Shown piece by piece: positions 41,876 through 50,884 of a stretch of DNA of 64,000 nt. A model generated the notes under the pieces. That model was not told the origin of the DNA, searched no databases, and saw only the letters and a list, made by a program, of their open reading frames with translations. The translations under genes were made by a program, and so were the position numbers. Every line of letters begins with the position of its first letter. Position 1 is the stretch's first letter. The stretch comes from Nitzschia sp. pyKryTriq1 (lineage: Eukaryota; Bacillariophyta; Bacillariophyceae; Bacillariales; Bacillariaceae): assembly GCA_956465555.1 (NCBI GenBank), contig OY101115.1, forward strand, positions 3,038,001-3,102,000. The letters are read 5' to 3'.

Positions 41876-42529
41876 ATGTTTTCCCCCCGGAAGCTCACAA
41901 AACGCGTACGCAGCCCTTGTCTATTGGTTCATTGGAATCAAAATCTGCTTCCAATCTTAAATTCTCCTACTATTAGATGGAATTCTGAAGGTTCTTCGTT
42001 CGGTTCAAAATATCCCAAGGTCAATGAAAACAACCCTTTTGAAATTCTTGGGATCCCGAGAGCTTCATCATATCAGGAAGTCAAGAGGCGATTCGTTGAG
42101 CTAGCTTTGAAGCACCACCCAGACTTGTCGTCGTCGTCGGAGGAGGGAGATAGTACCGAATTTGTGCGGGTACGCCAAGCTTTCGAAATGATCCGCGAAA
42201 CCGAAGACGGGAGTGCAAGACTCTCTTGCGAAGGCGAAGGCACAGGGTGGTCAGACGAAGAATTCCAAGCTTGGTTCCACGAGGAAACGGGTCATCAGGA
42301 TGTATTGTTCCGGATGGATATTGCAACTAGGAAAGAAGTGATCGACATTGCCAACTCACAGTCGCAGGGAGGTCTAGACCGTGGTGGGATGTGGGAAATG
42401 GCTCGATCAATGGCGGAACAACAAGAAAGTCTTCGAAAGAAAAAAGGAGATTTTAAAGGGACAATAGGGATCGCCTCGGACGAACAGGAAAAGCCTGCCG
42501 CGTCCCCTCGACGAAGGCGGCGGAAGTAG
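41876..42529 (+). CDS. J-domain (DnaJ-like) protein, copy 1
   Basis: 217 aa from the ATG at 41876. A basic N-terminus (MFSPRKLTKRVRS...) of targeting type precedes a J domain at ~48-110: NPFEILGIPRASSYQEVKRRFVELALKHHPDLSSSSEE with the essential HPD. A family-specific C-terminal part (GWSDEEFQAWFHEETGHQ...MWEMARSMAEQQESL) and a basic tail (PRRRRRK) follow. J proteins stimulate Hsp70 ATPase; this one lacks the Gly/Phe and zinc regions, so it is a type III form. It is paralogous to the gene at 44473-45246. Its stop is 7 bp from the stop of the convergent TrmB-like gene. Confidence 0.83.
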   Translation: MFSPRKLTKRVRSPCLLVHWNQNLLPILNSPTIRWNSEGSSFGSKYPKVNENNPFEILGIPRASSYQEVKRRFVELALKHHPDLSSSSEEGDSTEFVRVRQAFEMIRETEDGSARLSCEGEGTGWSDEEFQAWFHEETGHQDVLFRMDIATRKEVIDIANSQSQGGLDRGGMWEMARSMAEQQESLRKKKGDFKGTIGIASDEQEKPAASPRRRRRK

Positions 42530-42536
42530 CTGTCCT

Positions 42537-43496
42537 CTACGCCATCATTTTCCCCAGCTTCAACTCATACGCTGTCTCACCAATATTGAAGTATTTTGCT
42601 TCAAAGTTGGTCCAAGGTTCAGCTGAGGGATCCAGTTCGGAAGTTTGAATCATGTCATACGATAAGTCTTTCGAATCATCATCCAGCTGATGTACGAGAG
42701 ATGTCGCCATTGCAAAATCATCCAGGTAGGCTTTCCAATTTGATCGCACCACTATTTCTTCTCCACCCAATTGCAGAAGCATAGGGAACGCAGGATGAGC
42801 GTACCATCGATTTTGGAATCGCCTTTTCTTCGGATATGGGTTTGGATACAACAAGAAGTGTTTCTCCACATTGCCAATCGGTGACTCAAGCCACAGCCGC
42901 CAGAAGTCAGCCAGTTCTGCACGGATCAAGATCACATTTCCCTCTTCCTCCGTTGATTGTTGTCTATAGACACCATTCTTGTTAAGACGAGCCATAGATC
43001 GATCTACCCCAACTATAATATGATCAGGATATAGCTTTCCCAAATACAAACTCGAACGACCCGTTCCACATCCACTATGAAGTACTTGTAGAGTGAGAAT
43101 AGACCGATGGTGACCACTCTTGAATTGGATTCTGACTTACCTATCGAGTATCACAGGACGGTCGTTTCCTTCCAACTGCCCTTTTAGCACCGAAAACGCC
43201 TCCTCCGTATGTGCGGCGATTGGTCTGGCCGACAAGTAGCGATCGAGATTCTCCCAGTGCTTCGTAACTGTCTTTTGAAGGACGTCAACATCGACACCAG
43301 GCTCATCGATAGTATATTCGGTAGTGGCAAAAGAGCGCACTAGCGTCCGCCTGGTTTTGTCAAATGATCGTCTTGCTCGGCCTACTCGTGCCAATACTAA
43401 GGAGTGGAATAATCCCGCCGAGGTTCTCACGGAACAGACACCCATCAGATAGAAACATACAATGGCGCACCCTCCATTTGCGAGCCTTCTGATCAT
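42537..43496 (-). CDS. tRNA (guanine-N7)-methyltransferase-like protein (TrmB family)
   Basis: Two exons, 43496-43141 and 43074-42537 (intron 66 bp, the shortest here), 297 aa. Joining the exons rebuilds the SAM motif I: PVILDSGCGTGRSSLYLGKLYPDHIIVGVDRS. Motifs typical of TrmB follow: LIRAELADFWRLW, HFLLYPNPYPKKRRFQNRWYAHPAFPMLL (compare the PDPWPKxRHxxRR pattern) and EIVVRSNWKAYLDDF. The N-terminus (MIRRLANGGCAIVCFYLMGV...RRTLVRSFATTEYTI) could be an organelle presequence. TrmB enzymes make m7G46 in tRNA; the family match is good, but the PNPYPK variant means substrate identity should be considered tentative. Confidence 0.8.
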
Positions 43497-43616
43497 TGCC
43501 ACTGGCTATTGATAGATGGGTCGTCGTCAAGGTGGGTTCACAATGAGGTTGGTAGTTGATCGAGATAAAATTGAAGCACCGGCAGTTGGTACCGGTACAG
43601 TAGTGTGGGGGTACTG

Positions 43617-43761
43617 TGTTGGAGATAAGGCTTATCATGGGACCGCACCACGTACGGACCATCAGGATGACACGTCGACAATCCAAATCACAACGAACGT
43701 CATCCCCGCCGCCGTTCGTTCTTCTAGTGGTTGAGTAGGAAAACAACAATGAGTATCATCT
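43617..43761 (+). repeat. Truncated 5' LTR (first 145 bp)
   Basis: Matches 43980-44124 except one base (GTGGTTG versus GTGGGTG). After AGTATCATCT the sequence switches to pol. Confidence 0.9.
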
Positions 43762-43979
43762 AGCGGCCGTCGCACCAGACACATCGACATCCGATACTTC
43801 TTTGCCACAGACCGAATCAAGAAGGGTGAAATGCGAGTCGAGTATTGCCCCACTGAAGAGATGATAGGCGACTTCTTCACAAAACCACTTCAGGGCAGTC
43901 TATTTCGTAAGTTCCGCGCATTGATCTTGAACCTACCGGAACAGAAGCTAGATTTGAAGTCAAACGCGTCACAGGAGTG
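43762..43979 (+). pseudogene. Copia Pol C-terminal remnant
   Basis: The frame reads RHIDIRYFFATDRIKKGEMRVEY, then CPTEEMIGDFFTKPLQGSLFRKFRALIL, the conserved C-terminal end of copia RNase H. It then runs through the purine tract into the 3' LTR, with a stop at 44095-44097. About 70 codons survive. Confidence 0.88.
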
Positions 43980-44248
43980 TGTTGGAGATAAGGCTTATCA
44001 TGGGACCGCACCACGTACGGACCATCAGGATGACACGTCGACAATCCAAATCACAACGAACGTCATCCCCGCCGCCGTTCGTTCTTCTAGTGGGTGAGTA
44101 GGAAAACAACAATGAGTATCATCTCTTGATCTCATTGTTGTCTACGAATCTAACGATACGAAGGTTACTGTTACACTGCGTGTTTAGCTTAGACTGACTT
44201 TGTTATCTTAGTGATACAATAGTCTGGCTTTTCATCGTTGTTTTAACA
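43980..44248 (+). repeat. 3' LTR, 269 bp
   Basis: Begins TGTTGGAGATAAGG and ends GTTTTAACA, giving the TGTT...AACA inverted ends expected of an LTR. The TACTG duplication follows immediately. Confidence 0.88.
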
Positions 44249-44472
44249 TACTGTACACAGTCGTATGATCTTTTGTGTCAATTTTATAACGGACGAAGAG
44301 CAGGCACTCAAAAAATTCTTCATTCTTCCGATTTTCATTTTGCGAAAAAAATTCGATGACGCCGACGATGATGCGATAGTAAGCGATCGACAGATGTTGA
44401 AAATTTGATGATCGGTCCTGGTACATACCGGTACAGTAGAAAGGACAAAATAACGGATCAAAGCGCTCAACG

Positions 44473-45246
44473 ATGAGTGGCATCGGCATGGCCGTGCGGG
44501 TGCACCGATCGATGATGCTTCGTCCATTCCCTGGTGTTTTGCTCGCGCATTCCCGAAAGAATCTGCCAAGCAGTATTACCAGTACGTTAAGTCGACCAAC
44601 CATTCGAACCATCACAACCGGTACAAGCCGAAGCAACAATCCCTACCATATATTGGGTGTGCCACCTTCTTCGTCCTTTCGAACAGTTCAAAAAGCATTC
44701 GTCAAGTTAGCTTTTGAGCATCACCCCGACACAACCTCGAATGATATTGCTGGTAATGAAGGTGGTGGTGCTACCTGTAGCAGCAGCAGCAGCAGTCCAA
44801 GAATTTCTGTCGATTTCATTCGGATCCGTCAAGCATTTGAACGGATTCGAAATGCCAAACAAGCTGGAAAATCGTTGAATACAACCGAAGTAGACGAAGA
44901 TGATAGCGTTGCTGCCAATCCTACAAAATATTCATGGACCGAAACTGATTTTTTGAATTATTTTCACCGACAAACGGGGGTTCGGTTGACCTCGGAGCAA
45001 CGGCAAGAATTGGTGCACTTGTATCGCACTCGTGTCCAAGGAGCATACTATGGTGGACATTCTTGGGATCTAGCACGACGTTTAGTCGCAGAACAAGATG
45101 CTTTCTTACGAAACATGGAAAGTGGCTGCCCCTCCAGATCCCGAAGAGGGTCCCGACACGACCAGAATGCTTCATCATTTCAAACGGGATCACAAGAATC
45201 CGAGACTTCTGGTGCCAACAATCTTCGAAGAAAACGGAGACGGTGA
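44473..45246 (+). CDS. J-domain (DnaJ-like) protein, copy 2
   Basis: A 257 aa single-exon protein with the same layout as the gene at 41876-42529: basic presequence-like N-terminus, J domain (NPYHILGVPPSSSFRTVQKAFVKLAFEHHPDTTSND, HPD present), then RIRQAFERIRNAKQ, the family-specific YSWTETDFLNYFHRQTG...GHSWDLARRLVAEQDAFLRNM and an Arg-rich tail (LRRKRRR). It carries a Gly/Ser insertion in the J-domain loop (GGGATCSSSSSS). Clear but diverged paralogue of copy 1; the TrmB-like gene and a copia element lie between them. Likely a mitochondrial or plastid Hsp70 partner. The start could also be the ATG at 44488. Confidence 0.83.
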   Translation: MSGIGMAVRVHRSMMLRPFPGVLLAHSRKNLPSSITSTLSRPTIRTITTGTSRSNNPYHILGVPPSSSFRTVQKAFVKLAFEHHPDTTSNDIAGNEGGGATCSSSSSSPRISVDFIRIRQAFERIRNAKQAGKSLNTTEVDEDDSVAANPTKYSWTETDFLNYFHRQTGVRLTSEQRQELVHLYRTRVQGAYYGGHSWDLARRLVAEQDAFLRNMESGCPSRSRRGSRHDQNASSFQTGSQESETSGANNLRRKRRR

Positions 45247-45969
45247 CCACTTACTTTCCGAGGTCGATGGCTTTTATTTCTTTCTATGATTTGGTGAGAA
45301 GTAGCAATCCTGGTGTTGTAGCTACGAAGCTAACATTCATGTCGAGAACTTCCTACATTGACCGCCAAAGCAAGTGATGTTCCATATTTTCCTCTCTACT
45401 AGAGTTTATTAGATTGATCCTGTGACTTCACTTCTGGGTAGTCTCGTAGATGAGGTGCGTCATACCGGTACATATCGTAGCGGTACTGTACCGGTATGTA
45501 CCGGTACAGTAGACTACCCTCTACCCGGTGTAAACAGGGTAAAGTTAAATCGGCAAAATCGAAAGATTTCTTTGGGTCCGGCTAGTCAAACGTTCCATTT
45601 CTGCTGCTGCGCCCCTACTCGTACACGTACCGGTAGACTACCAGTACCTGTACCTGGCATAATGTTTTCTACCGGTACAGTACTCGTTACTCGTACAGTA
45701 TGTGAGAAGAAGATGATGATTATGATGATTCTTGATTCTTCTTCTTCAAAGTCCAAATTTGAATTGCATGGCGACGACGATGAGGTGATTGCGATGACCA
45801 TATCACATTCTGTGCTACTGTAGATGCTGACTATTGAAGAAACCGGGCACTGAACATCACACGAGTTGGCGTTGCACAACCAGCATGACAAGCCATCGCT
45901 GAGTGCTCAGTAGTGCTGGTACTGTAGCAACTAAAAGAGAAAAGAGGCGGAAACAAAGAAATTATTATC
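45247..45969. other. Intergenic, strongest cluster of ACCGGT palindromes
   Basis: Between 45460 and 45690 the word TACCGGTA or its half sites occur at least six times (for example 45463-45512, 45630-45636 and 45671-45681), interleaved with GTACTGTAC and GTACAGTAC. It lies upstream of the glycosyltransferase gene. No credible ORF. Confidence 0.6.
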
Positions 45970-47505
45970 ATGCAGACACGAACAAGACGGCGAAGAATGG
46001 CGTTGGCCGTTTCAATGCTGGTTTTCTCGATATCCTCGATTTTTCAATTGCAATTGCGTTTGACTGGGAGTGATGATTCCCACGCGCTACTCTTCCCGAT
46101 GGTTGATGATCTTTCTGTTCTACCCCCAGTCAATAGAAACGAGTCGTCATCCTCGGCAACTTCGGAGAATGTCAGACCCTTATTGTCCGTCGTGCAGCCT
46201 ATGATGAAGCCCGACCCCTCACGTGGAAATGCAACAAGAGCCGTCACGGGGATCATCGCCAACAGCAACGAGAGTGGCAAAGTATTGGATACCTCACGAT
46301 ATTATGCACCCAAAGAACATCCTTTCATGGCATCTCCTACCAATAATAGTGCGGAGGGAAGGATATTTGGCAATTTTTCAAACAACTTGGCGAGGGGTGC
46401 GAATATCATGACCAGCATCAGTGGGTGTCATATCGCAGCCTGGGTCTATTACGAATCTCCCGAGAGGCGCACTCCAGATTGCGGTGATAGTAGGAGGACT
46501 AGCAAACAACAACGGTGGTCGCATAGAGGAAATTTGGGCCCAATTCCAGACAATTTGCAAGCCTTTGATACTGTTTTCGTTCATAAGCGGATGGTGCAAA
46601 CTTTTGTGGAGAACACACTTCCGTATCTACAGACGCCAATTATTCTGTTGACAGGCAGCTATGAAAATTCAAAGCCTTTTCGAGTGGACAAAAATCACCT
46701 GCAACAGCTGCTGGAAAGTCCCATGATTGTTCACTGGTTCTGCACAAATATCTATGAAACGCTGGGGATGAAATCATCATTGCCACCGAAATTGCATCCA
46801 ATGGCGTTAGGCGTCGAACCCTTTGGTAAGGATCCTAAACGTCATCCCCTACCGGTCTCCGTGATACGAGATACTCTTCTGCGGTATGCGGGCACCCTTC
46901 CCAATAAGACGATTGGAGTATTTGAAGCTTATACCTCGCCGTTTACCAATCCGAATAGAAAAAATATACCACGAGGTATCAAGATGCCACTTCCAGACTA
47001 TCTTGACCACATGGCTCGAAGTAAATTTGTCATATCTCCGAACGGGCACAAACCGGATTGCTTTCGGCATTATGAAGCGTTGGCTTTTGGGGCGATTCCC
47101 ATCACGGAACTCGATCCGATCCTGTACAGTCACCTCAAAGCTGGGCCCGTGATTTTCAATAATAGCCATTGGTGGAATATTACTGAAACGCAAGCACTGC
47201 AGCTTCTCAACGTCACTGAATTCCCTCCTGTCAATCGAAACCTGATATTTGAAGAATATTGGATGGAGGACATGGAAGCGTCCGTCGGACAGCATCTGCG
47301 GTGGTATGATATAAGACGGAACAGACGAAGCAAGCTGCAAGATTTCCAGTTCTATTTTGACGAGGTGCCCCTTCTCATGAAATCAGCGTGGGCGGATTAC
47401 TCTCCAAACAGTACCGAAATGCTTCTCAGCTACATCGGCGAACGGTCATTGCGACGGAAGAAGCGGGCCCTTGATCTTATGAAAGGTGGTACTCCGGGTA
47501 GATAG
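45970..47505 (+). CDS. Exostosin-like glycosyltransferase, type II membrane protein
   Basis: A 511 aa single-exon protein. A short basic start precedes a signal anchor (MALAVSMLVFSISSIFQLQLRL, ~10-31), the layout of Golgi glycosyltransferases, then a Ser/Asn-rich stem. The catalytic part includes FDTVFVHKRMVQTFVENTLPYLQTPIILLTGSYENSKPF, GVFEAYTSPFTNPNRK and YLDHMARSKFVISPNGHKPDCFRHYEALAFGAIPITELDPILYSHLKAGPVIFN. The last segment, RSKFVxSPxGxxPDCFRxYEAxxFGxIPI, is the exostosin (GT47-type) nucleotide-sugar pattern. Donor and acceptor cannot be told from sequence. Several N-glycosylation sequons (NNS, NWS-like, NVT) lie after the anchor, consistent with a lumenal catalytic domain. Confidence 0.8.
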   Translation: MQTRTRRRRMALAVSMLVFSISSIFQLQLRLTGSDDSHALLFPMVDDLSVLPPVNRNESSSSATSENVRPLLSVVQPMMKPDPSRGNATRAVTGIIANSNESGKVLDTSRYYAPKEHPFMASPTNNSAEGRIFGNFSNNLARGANIMTSISGCHIAAWVYYESPERRTPDCGDSRRTSKQQRWSHRGNLGPIPDNLQAFDTVFVHKRMVQTFVENTLPYLQTPIILLTGSYENSKPFRVDKNHLQQLLESPMIVHWFCTNIYETLGMKSSLPPKLHPMALGVEPFGKDPKRHPLPVSVIRDTLLRYAGTLPNKTIGVFEAYTSPFTNPNRKNIPRGIKMPLPDYLDHMARSKFVISPNGHKPDCFRHYEALAFGAIPITELDPILYSHLKAGPVIFNNSHWWNITETQALQLLNVTEFPPVNRNLIFEEYWMEDMEASVGQHLRWYDIRRNRRSKLQDFQFYFDEVPLLMKSAWADYSPNSTEMLLSYIGERSLRRKKRALDLMKGGTPGR

Positions 47506-47894
47506 CTACTACCATGCCCTGCCTCATAGAAATGACTTGCAACATTGATTCCCTTTCTACGATGTATGTAGTAGAGCAGGGTATACTGTACTGCGTACTG
47601 TACTACTATCCATATGTAGACTGAGCCATCATCCCCCCGATAGATTTCATTGGGTCCGACTAGTCTTACGCGCGAAGTCCCTCGCCTCGAAATTTCCGCA
47701 TGACGGACGGTCGATGGGAGGTGCGCGGGCGAGAACGTCTAACGATTGAAGCGTTGGCGGCAATCGGCAATGGGCAATGACGCTCCTCTCTTCTCATCCC
47801 CACATGCGCATGCTTCCTTTTCTGTTTTCTATTACCAGGTGCATACCATAATCAATCCCACACCATCGAAGCAACCTATCCCACTTTTTAAACC
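47506..47894. other. Intergenic
   Basis: Separates two plus-strand genes; contains GTACTGTACTGCGTACTGTAC near 47585-47605. No ORF supported. Confidence 0.5.
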
Positions 47895-48626
47895 ATGGAT
47901 TTAGGATTCGGAAACCGAAATCAAGAAGTGGGCAGTGCCACTGCCCGAGCGCTCTTACAGGGAGCTCAAATGCAGGAGGAATCCTTGAATGCCGAAATGG
48001 CGCAATTCGACAAGTTACTGGACGATGAAGAAGGCCTGGAAGAGATCCGACAGCGTCGTCTGGCGCAGCTTCAGAAGCGTCACTCTCAAATGCAAAAGTG
48101 GAAGGAACTTGGTCATGGTGAATACGTGGAGCTGGGCGGTGGTCATGACGCTAGGGATGTCGCGAAGGAGTTTTTCGAGGCCACCAAGACATCCGACCGA
48201 ATGGTCGTTCATTTCTACAGGCCGAGCACTCGCTACTGTGATTCGTTCCACGCTCAGTTGACAAAGATAGCCCGCAAGCATTTGGAGACGCGATTTGTCA
48301 AGATCAACGTTCAGGATTGCGATCACCAAGGCGGCGGCGCATCCTTTCTGGTCGAAAAACTCGGTGTTGTTGTAATGCCGACTCTAGTTCTAGTGAAGGA
48401 TCGCAAAGCTTTTCATCACATGACTGGTTTTGACGAACTTGGTGGAAACGAAGACTTTTCAGAACAAGCTTTGGCCTTTGTCCTAGGGACTCATGGGGTT
48501 ATCGACCCTCGTGATGACGAAGAAGTCCCCGAGGAAATCTTAAAGTCCAAGGGCATCAACTCGATCAGGATAAGAAAAGGGGCGCGAAGCGGGTTCCAGC
48601 ACGCAGGCGACGAAGAATTTGACTAG
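47895..48626 (+). CDS. TXNDC9/phosducin-like 3 protein
   Basis: A 243 aa single-exon protein. N-terminal helix (~20-75: EESLNAEMAQFDKLLDDEEGLEEIRQRRLAQLQKRHSQMQKWKELGHGEYVEL) and a thioredoxin fold (~85-205: MVVHFYRPSTRYCDSFHAQLTKIARKHLETRFVKINVQDC...FLVEKLGVVVMPTLVLVKDRKAFHHMTGFDELGGNEDFSEQAL) match TXNDC9/Plp3. The GHGEY and HLETRFVKIN segments are characteristic. The family lacks a redox CxxC, and here only one Cys is present at the site, so no redox role is expected. Homologues modulate CCT/TRiC-dependent folding of tubulin and actin. Start ATG has a good context (ACCATGG). Confidence 0.92.
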   Translation: MDLGFGNRNQEVGSATARALLQGAQMQEESLNAEMAQFDKLLDDEEGLEEIRQRRLAQLQKRHSQMQKWKELGHGEYVELGGGHDARDVAKEFFEATKTSDRMVVHFYRPSTRYCDSFHAQLTKIARKHLETRFVKINVQDCDHQGGGASFLVEKLGVVVMPTLVLVKDRKAFHHMTGFDELGGNEDFSEQALAFVLGTHGVIDPRDDEEVPEEILKSKGINSIRIRKGARSGFQHAGDEEFD

Positions 48627-49100
48627 AGTAGACTACTACTAGTAGGAGTACCTGATACTGGTACGGAATAAGAAGCAGCTAGTACGAGCAGCATGATATA
48701 ATATAGACTTGATACACACGTACGTAAAGCCAGAATTTCTAGCTAGCTAGAGTTCACGTACATGGTCGCCTTCGTCGAGCTTGTTAATCCTCTGCCAGAC
48801 ACTCTTTCATTGTGAAGATGAGTCACGGTGAACGAATGGGGTCCTCTTCCAAGAGTGTCTCAATCACGATGATTTTAAAATTATTGAGCAACTGTACCAA
48901 GCGTACGAGTACACGTAGTCTACCAGAAGGAGGAGAAAAGGGTTGCCGGTGATACTTTGTTTCTATTATACGTATACTCTATATTCAGTGCAGGAGGATA
49001 TCCCACACATCTCGCTCAATCGTCAAGATGTGGGTATCGTAAATCAAAGGGCAGTCACCGTTCACCGTGGTTGAAATAGCAACTATGTCTCGTGTTTCAA
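48627..49100. other. Intergenic
   Basis: An inverted pair CACGGTGAACG (about 48825) and CGTTCACCGTG (about 49059) is spaced by about 230 bp. CTAGCTAGCTAG near 48740. No gene seen. Confidence 0.5.
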
Positions 49101-49523
49101 TCACGAGTTAGCGCGGCGATCGTAAGATGTGAGCGCTGAGGCAACTTCCAGTGCGTCTAGCGTAGCAAGCTCCAATCTTGGGAAAGAATTATGGACAGGA
49201 ATTCGTGAGAACGCGGGAGTGACGGAGTGATGTTGTGATACCTGTCGCAACTTGGAAGAGATTGGTCTCAACCTGCTTCGAAAACTGTGGGCAGCGAGCC
49301 TTGATTCGATCTCCCCTGCTCTGTGACGTCGGAGAGAGGATTCATGATCCTGGTAGGAGATACTGAAGCCCCGCCTGGACCGTGATCTGTTTACCGAAGA
49401 ACTAGATCCAGTGCCACCTGGTCTTCCATCGCCAGCCATACCTCCTTCGGAGGCTCCGATTTCGGGCCTCCGAGAACGGTCATTAGTACGGTCTGGTGTC
49501 TCGTCGTTGCCATTGGATGTCAT
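49101..49523 (-). CDS. Small Arg/Ser-rich hypothetical protein
   Basis: About 140 aa from the ATG at 49523. It starts MTSNGNDETPDRTNDRSRRPEIGASEGG, then a Gly-rich and an RSRSRRGFSISYQ segment, and ends with LPRLELATLDALEVASALTSYDRRA-like helix. No domain recognised. The ORF is clean and its composition is protein-like, but with one short exon and no homology I can name, it could be spurious. Confidence 0.4.
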   Translation of the reverse strand: MTSNGNDETPDRTNDRSRRPEIGASEGGMAGDGRPGGTGSSSSVNRSRSRRGFSISYQDHESSLRRHRAGEIESRLAAHSFRSRLRPISSKLRQVSQHHSVTPAFSRIPVHNSFPRLELATLDALEVASALTSYDRRANS

Positions 49524-50884
49524 GATGATCAATCAAAAGACACAGCTACGCAACAGTTTACGACGAATAGTGCTGTTCCTCGTTCGAAAGACTCAGATTC
49601 AAACCTTGTCACTTCTTCTAGCGACCGTATTGTGTGTTTTTATGGTTGCCTAGCTTATTGTTTGTTTCCCCAACTCAAAAGTTGAAAAAGTGTTGGTTGA
49701 AATTTCTCCTGGTGGTGCGCGGTGAAATCTCACAGGATGACTGCGTACAAATAACGGTACTTGTACAGTGCAGTACCTGTGTTTGTCCGAAGGATGAACC
49801 TGCGTTGAGAATTGGCCGGGCGAAGGGACTGGAATTCCGACGTGGTATTATCAGTACTTGTGCAGTACTTGTACCGGTAGCTGGAGCTTTCGCCTCCTCG
49901 TGCGCCAACTTTTTTCCAGCTGTTGTTTTCTGATGTTGTCATCAACCTTCAAATCAATCGTTAAGTAAAAAGACAATGGACTTCAGTCAGACATTTCTAC
50001 ATAAGCCTCAGTTCAAAACAGTTGGCCACGAAAGTGATCTTGTTCAACAGTGGTGTCAAAAGTTTGATTGGCCAGTAAAGGACCTGCTGGTACGACGCAC
50101 TAAATTTACCAGTAAACCTGCCTACCGGTAGAAGGATGCATGGGACCAATGGGAAACCGCATACAAACTGCCAGCTGCCGGCACCTTGCACCTTTTACTG
50201 TACCGGTAGCACTTCCAAAATTGACGCTCGACGATGATCGATGACGACACACACACTCTCTCTCTACACTCTCTCTACACACACTCTCTCTATCTACCGG
50301 TAGTAGAGTTCGAGTAGAGACACCAAAAACACTGATTTTATCATGGGCTATGAGGAAAATGAGCACGGCGATGTTCCCAACATCACGTTGAATACAGGTC
50401 GCGATCCGTTGAAGAAAGTCACTATTCATAGCGCTCATATGTGAAACAAGACGTTGGACTAAAATTAAAATGGATTTGCTTGCTGGAAGGGTTCGCCTGT
50501 GCTGTCCGCGGAGGACTTTTATGAAGAATCGTCATCTTTCTTCCGACCAGAACAAGATTACAAGTGTGTATTATGCAATAGAGTGAGCTAGCTAGTTTAT
50601 AGATTGGCAGTGTTTTGAATATTTCGTCTTGACTTGTATATGCGCGATGTATGCGCTCGAGCAAGGGCTGTCCATTGCAGGGTGGAAAGGACTCGTTCAA
50701 CACTGTGTACGAGCAACCAGGACGAAGCAGAGGCTTCCAGTTTGTATTTTACTCTATTTCATATAGGAACGCCTCGAATTCTTGTTTATGACGAACTCAG
50801 GACTTCTAGTTCCTCCTGTAATCAAGTATAATTGTTAGGGAACTTCGTAGACAAGCTTTCTATGATAATCTCGCGACACATATT
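49524..50884. other. Intergenic, 1.36 kb, no confident gene
   Basis: Contains a C/T and A/C low-complexity tract (50246-50293), several TACCGGTAG words (for example 49873-49880, 50124-50131, 50202-50209, 50296-50303) and overlapping short ORFs on both strands with no recognisable domain. Confidence 0.5.
50246..50293. repeat. (CT)n/(AC)n low-complexity tract
   Basis: Repeated ACACACTCTCTCTCTACACTCTC-type sequence broken into short ACAC and CTCT runs. Confidence 0.85.

Larger units (their letters stand above)
43617..44248 (+). mobile_element. Internally deleted Ty1/copia element with target-site duplication
   Basis: A truncated 5' LTR (43617-43761) joins directly to the last part of a copia pol (about 43762-43977), followed by a complete 3' LTR (43980-44248) starting TGTTGG and ending TTAACA. 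The element is flanked by the 5 bp duplication TACTG (43612-43616 and 44249-44253). The shared 145 bp of the two LTRs differ by a single base. The purine stretch AGGAGTG precedes the 3' LTR. Loss of 124 bp of 5' LTR plus gag to RT in one step is the simplest explanation. Confidence 0.9.
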
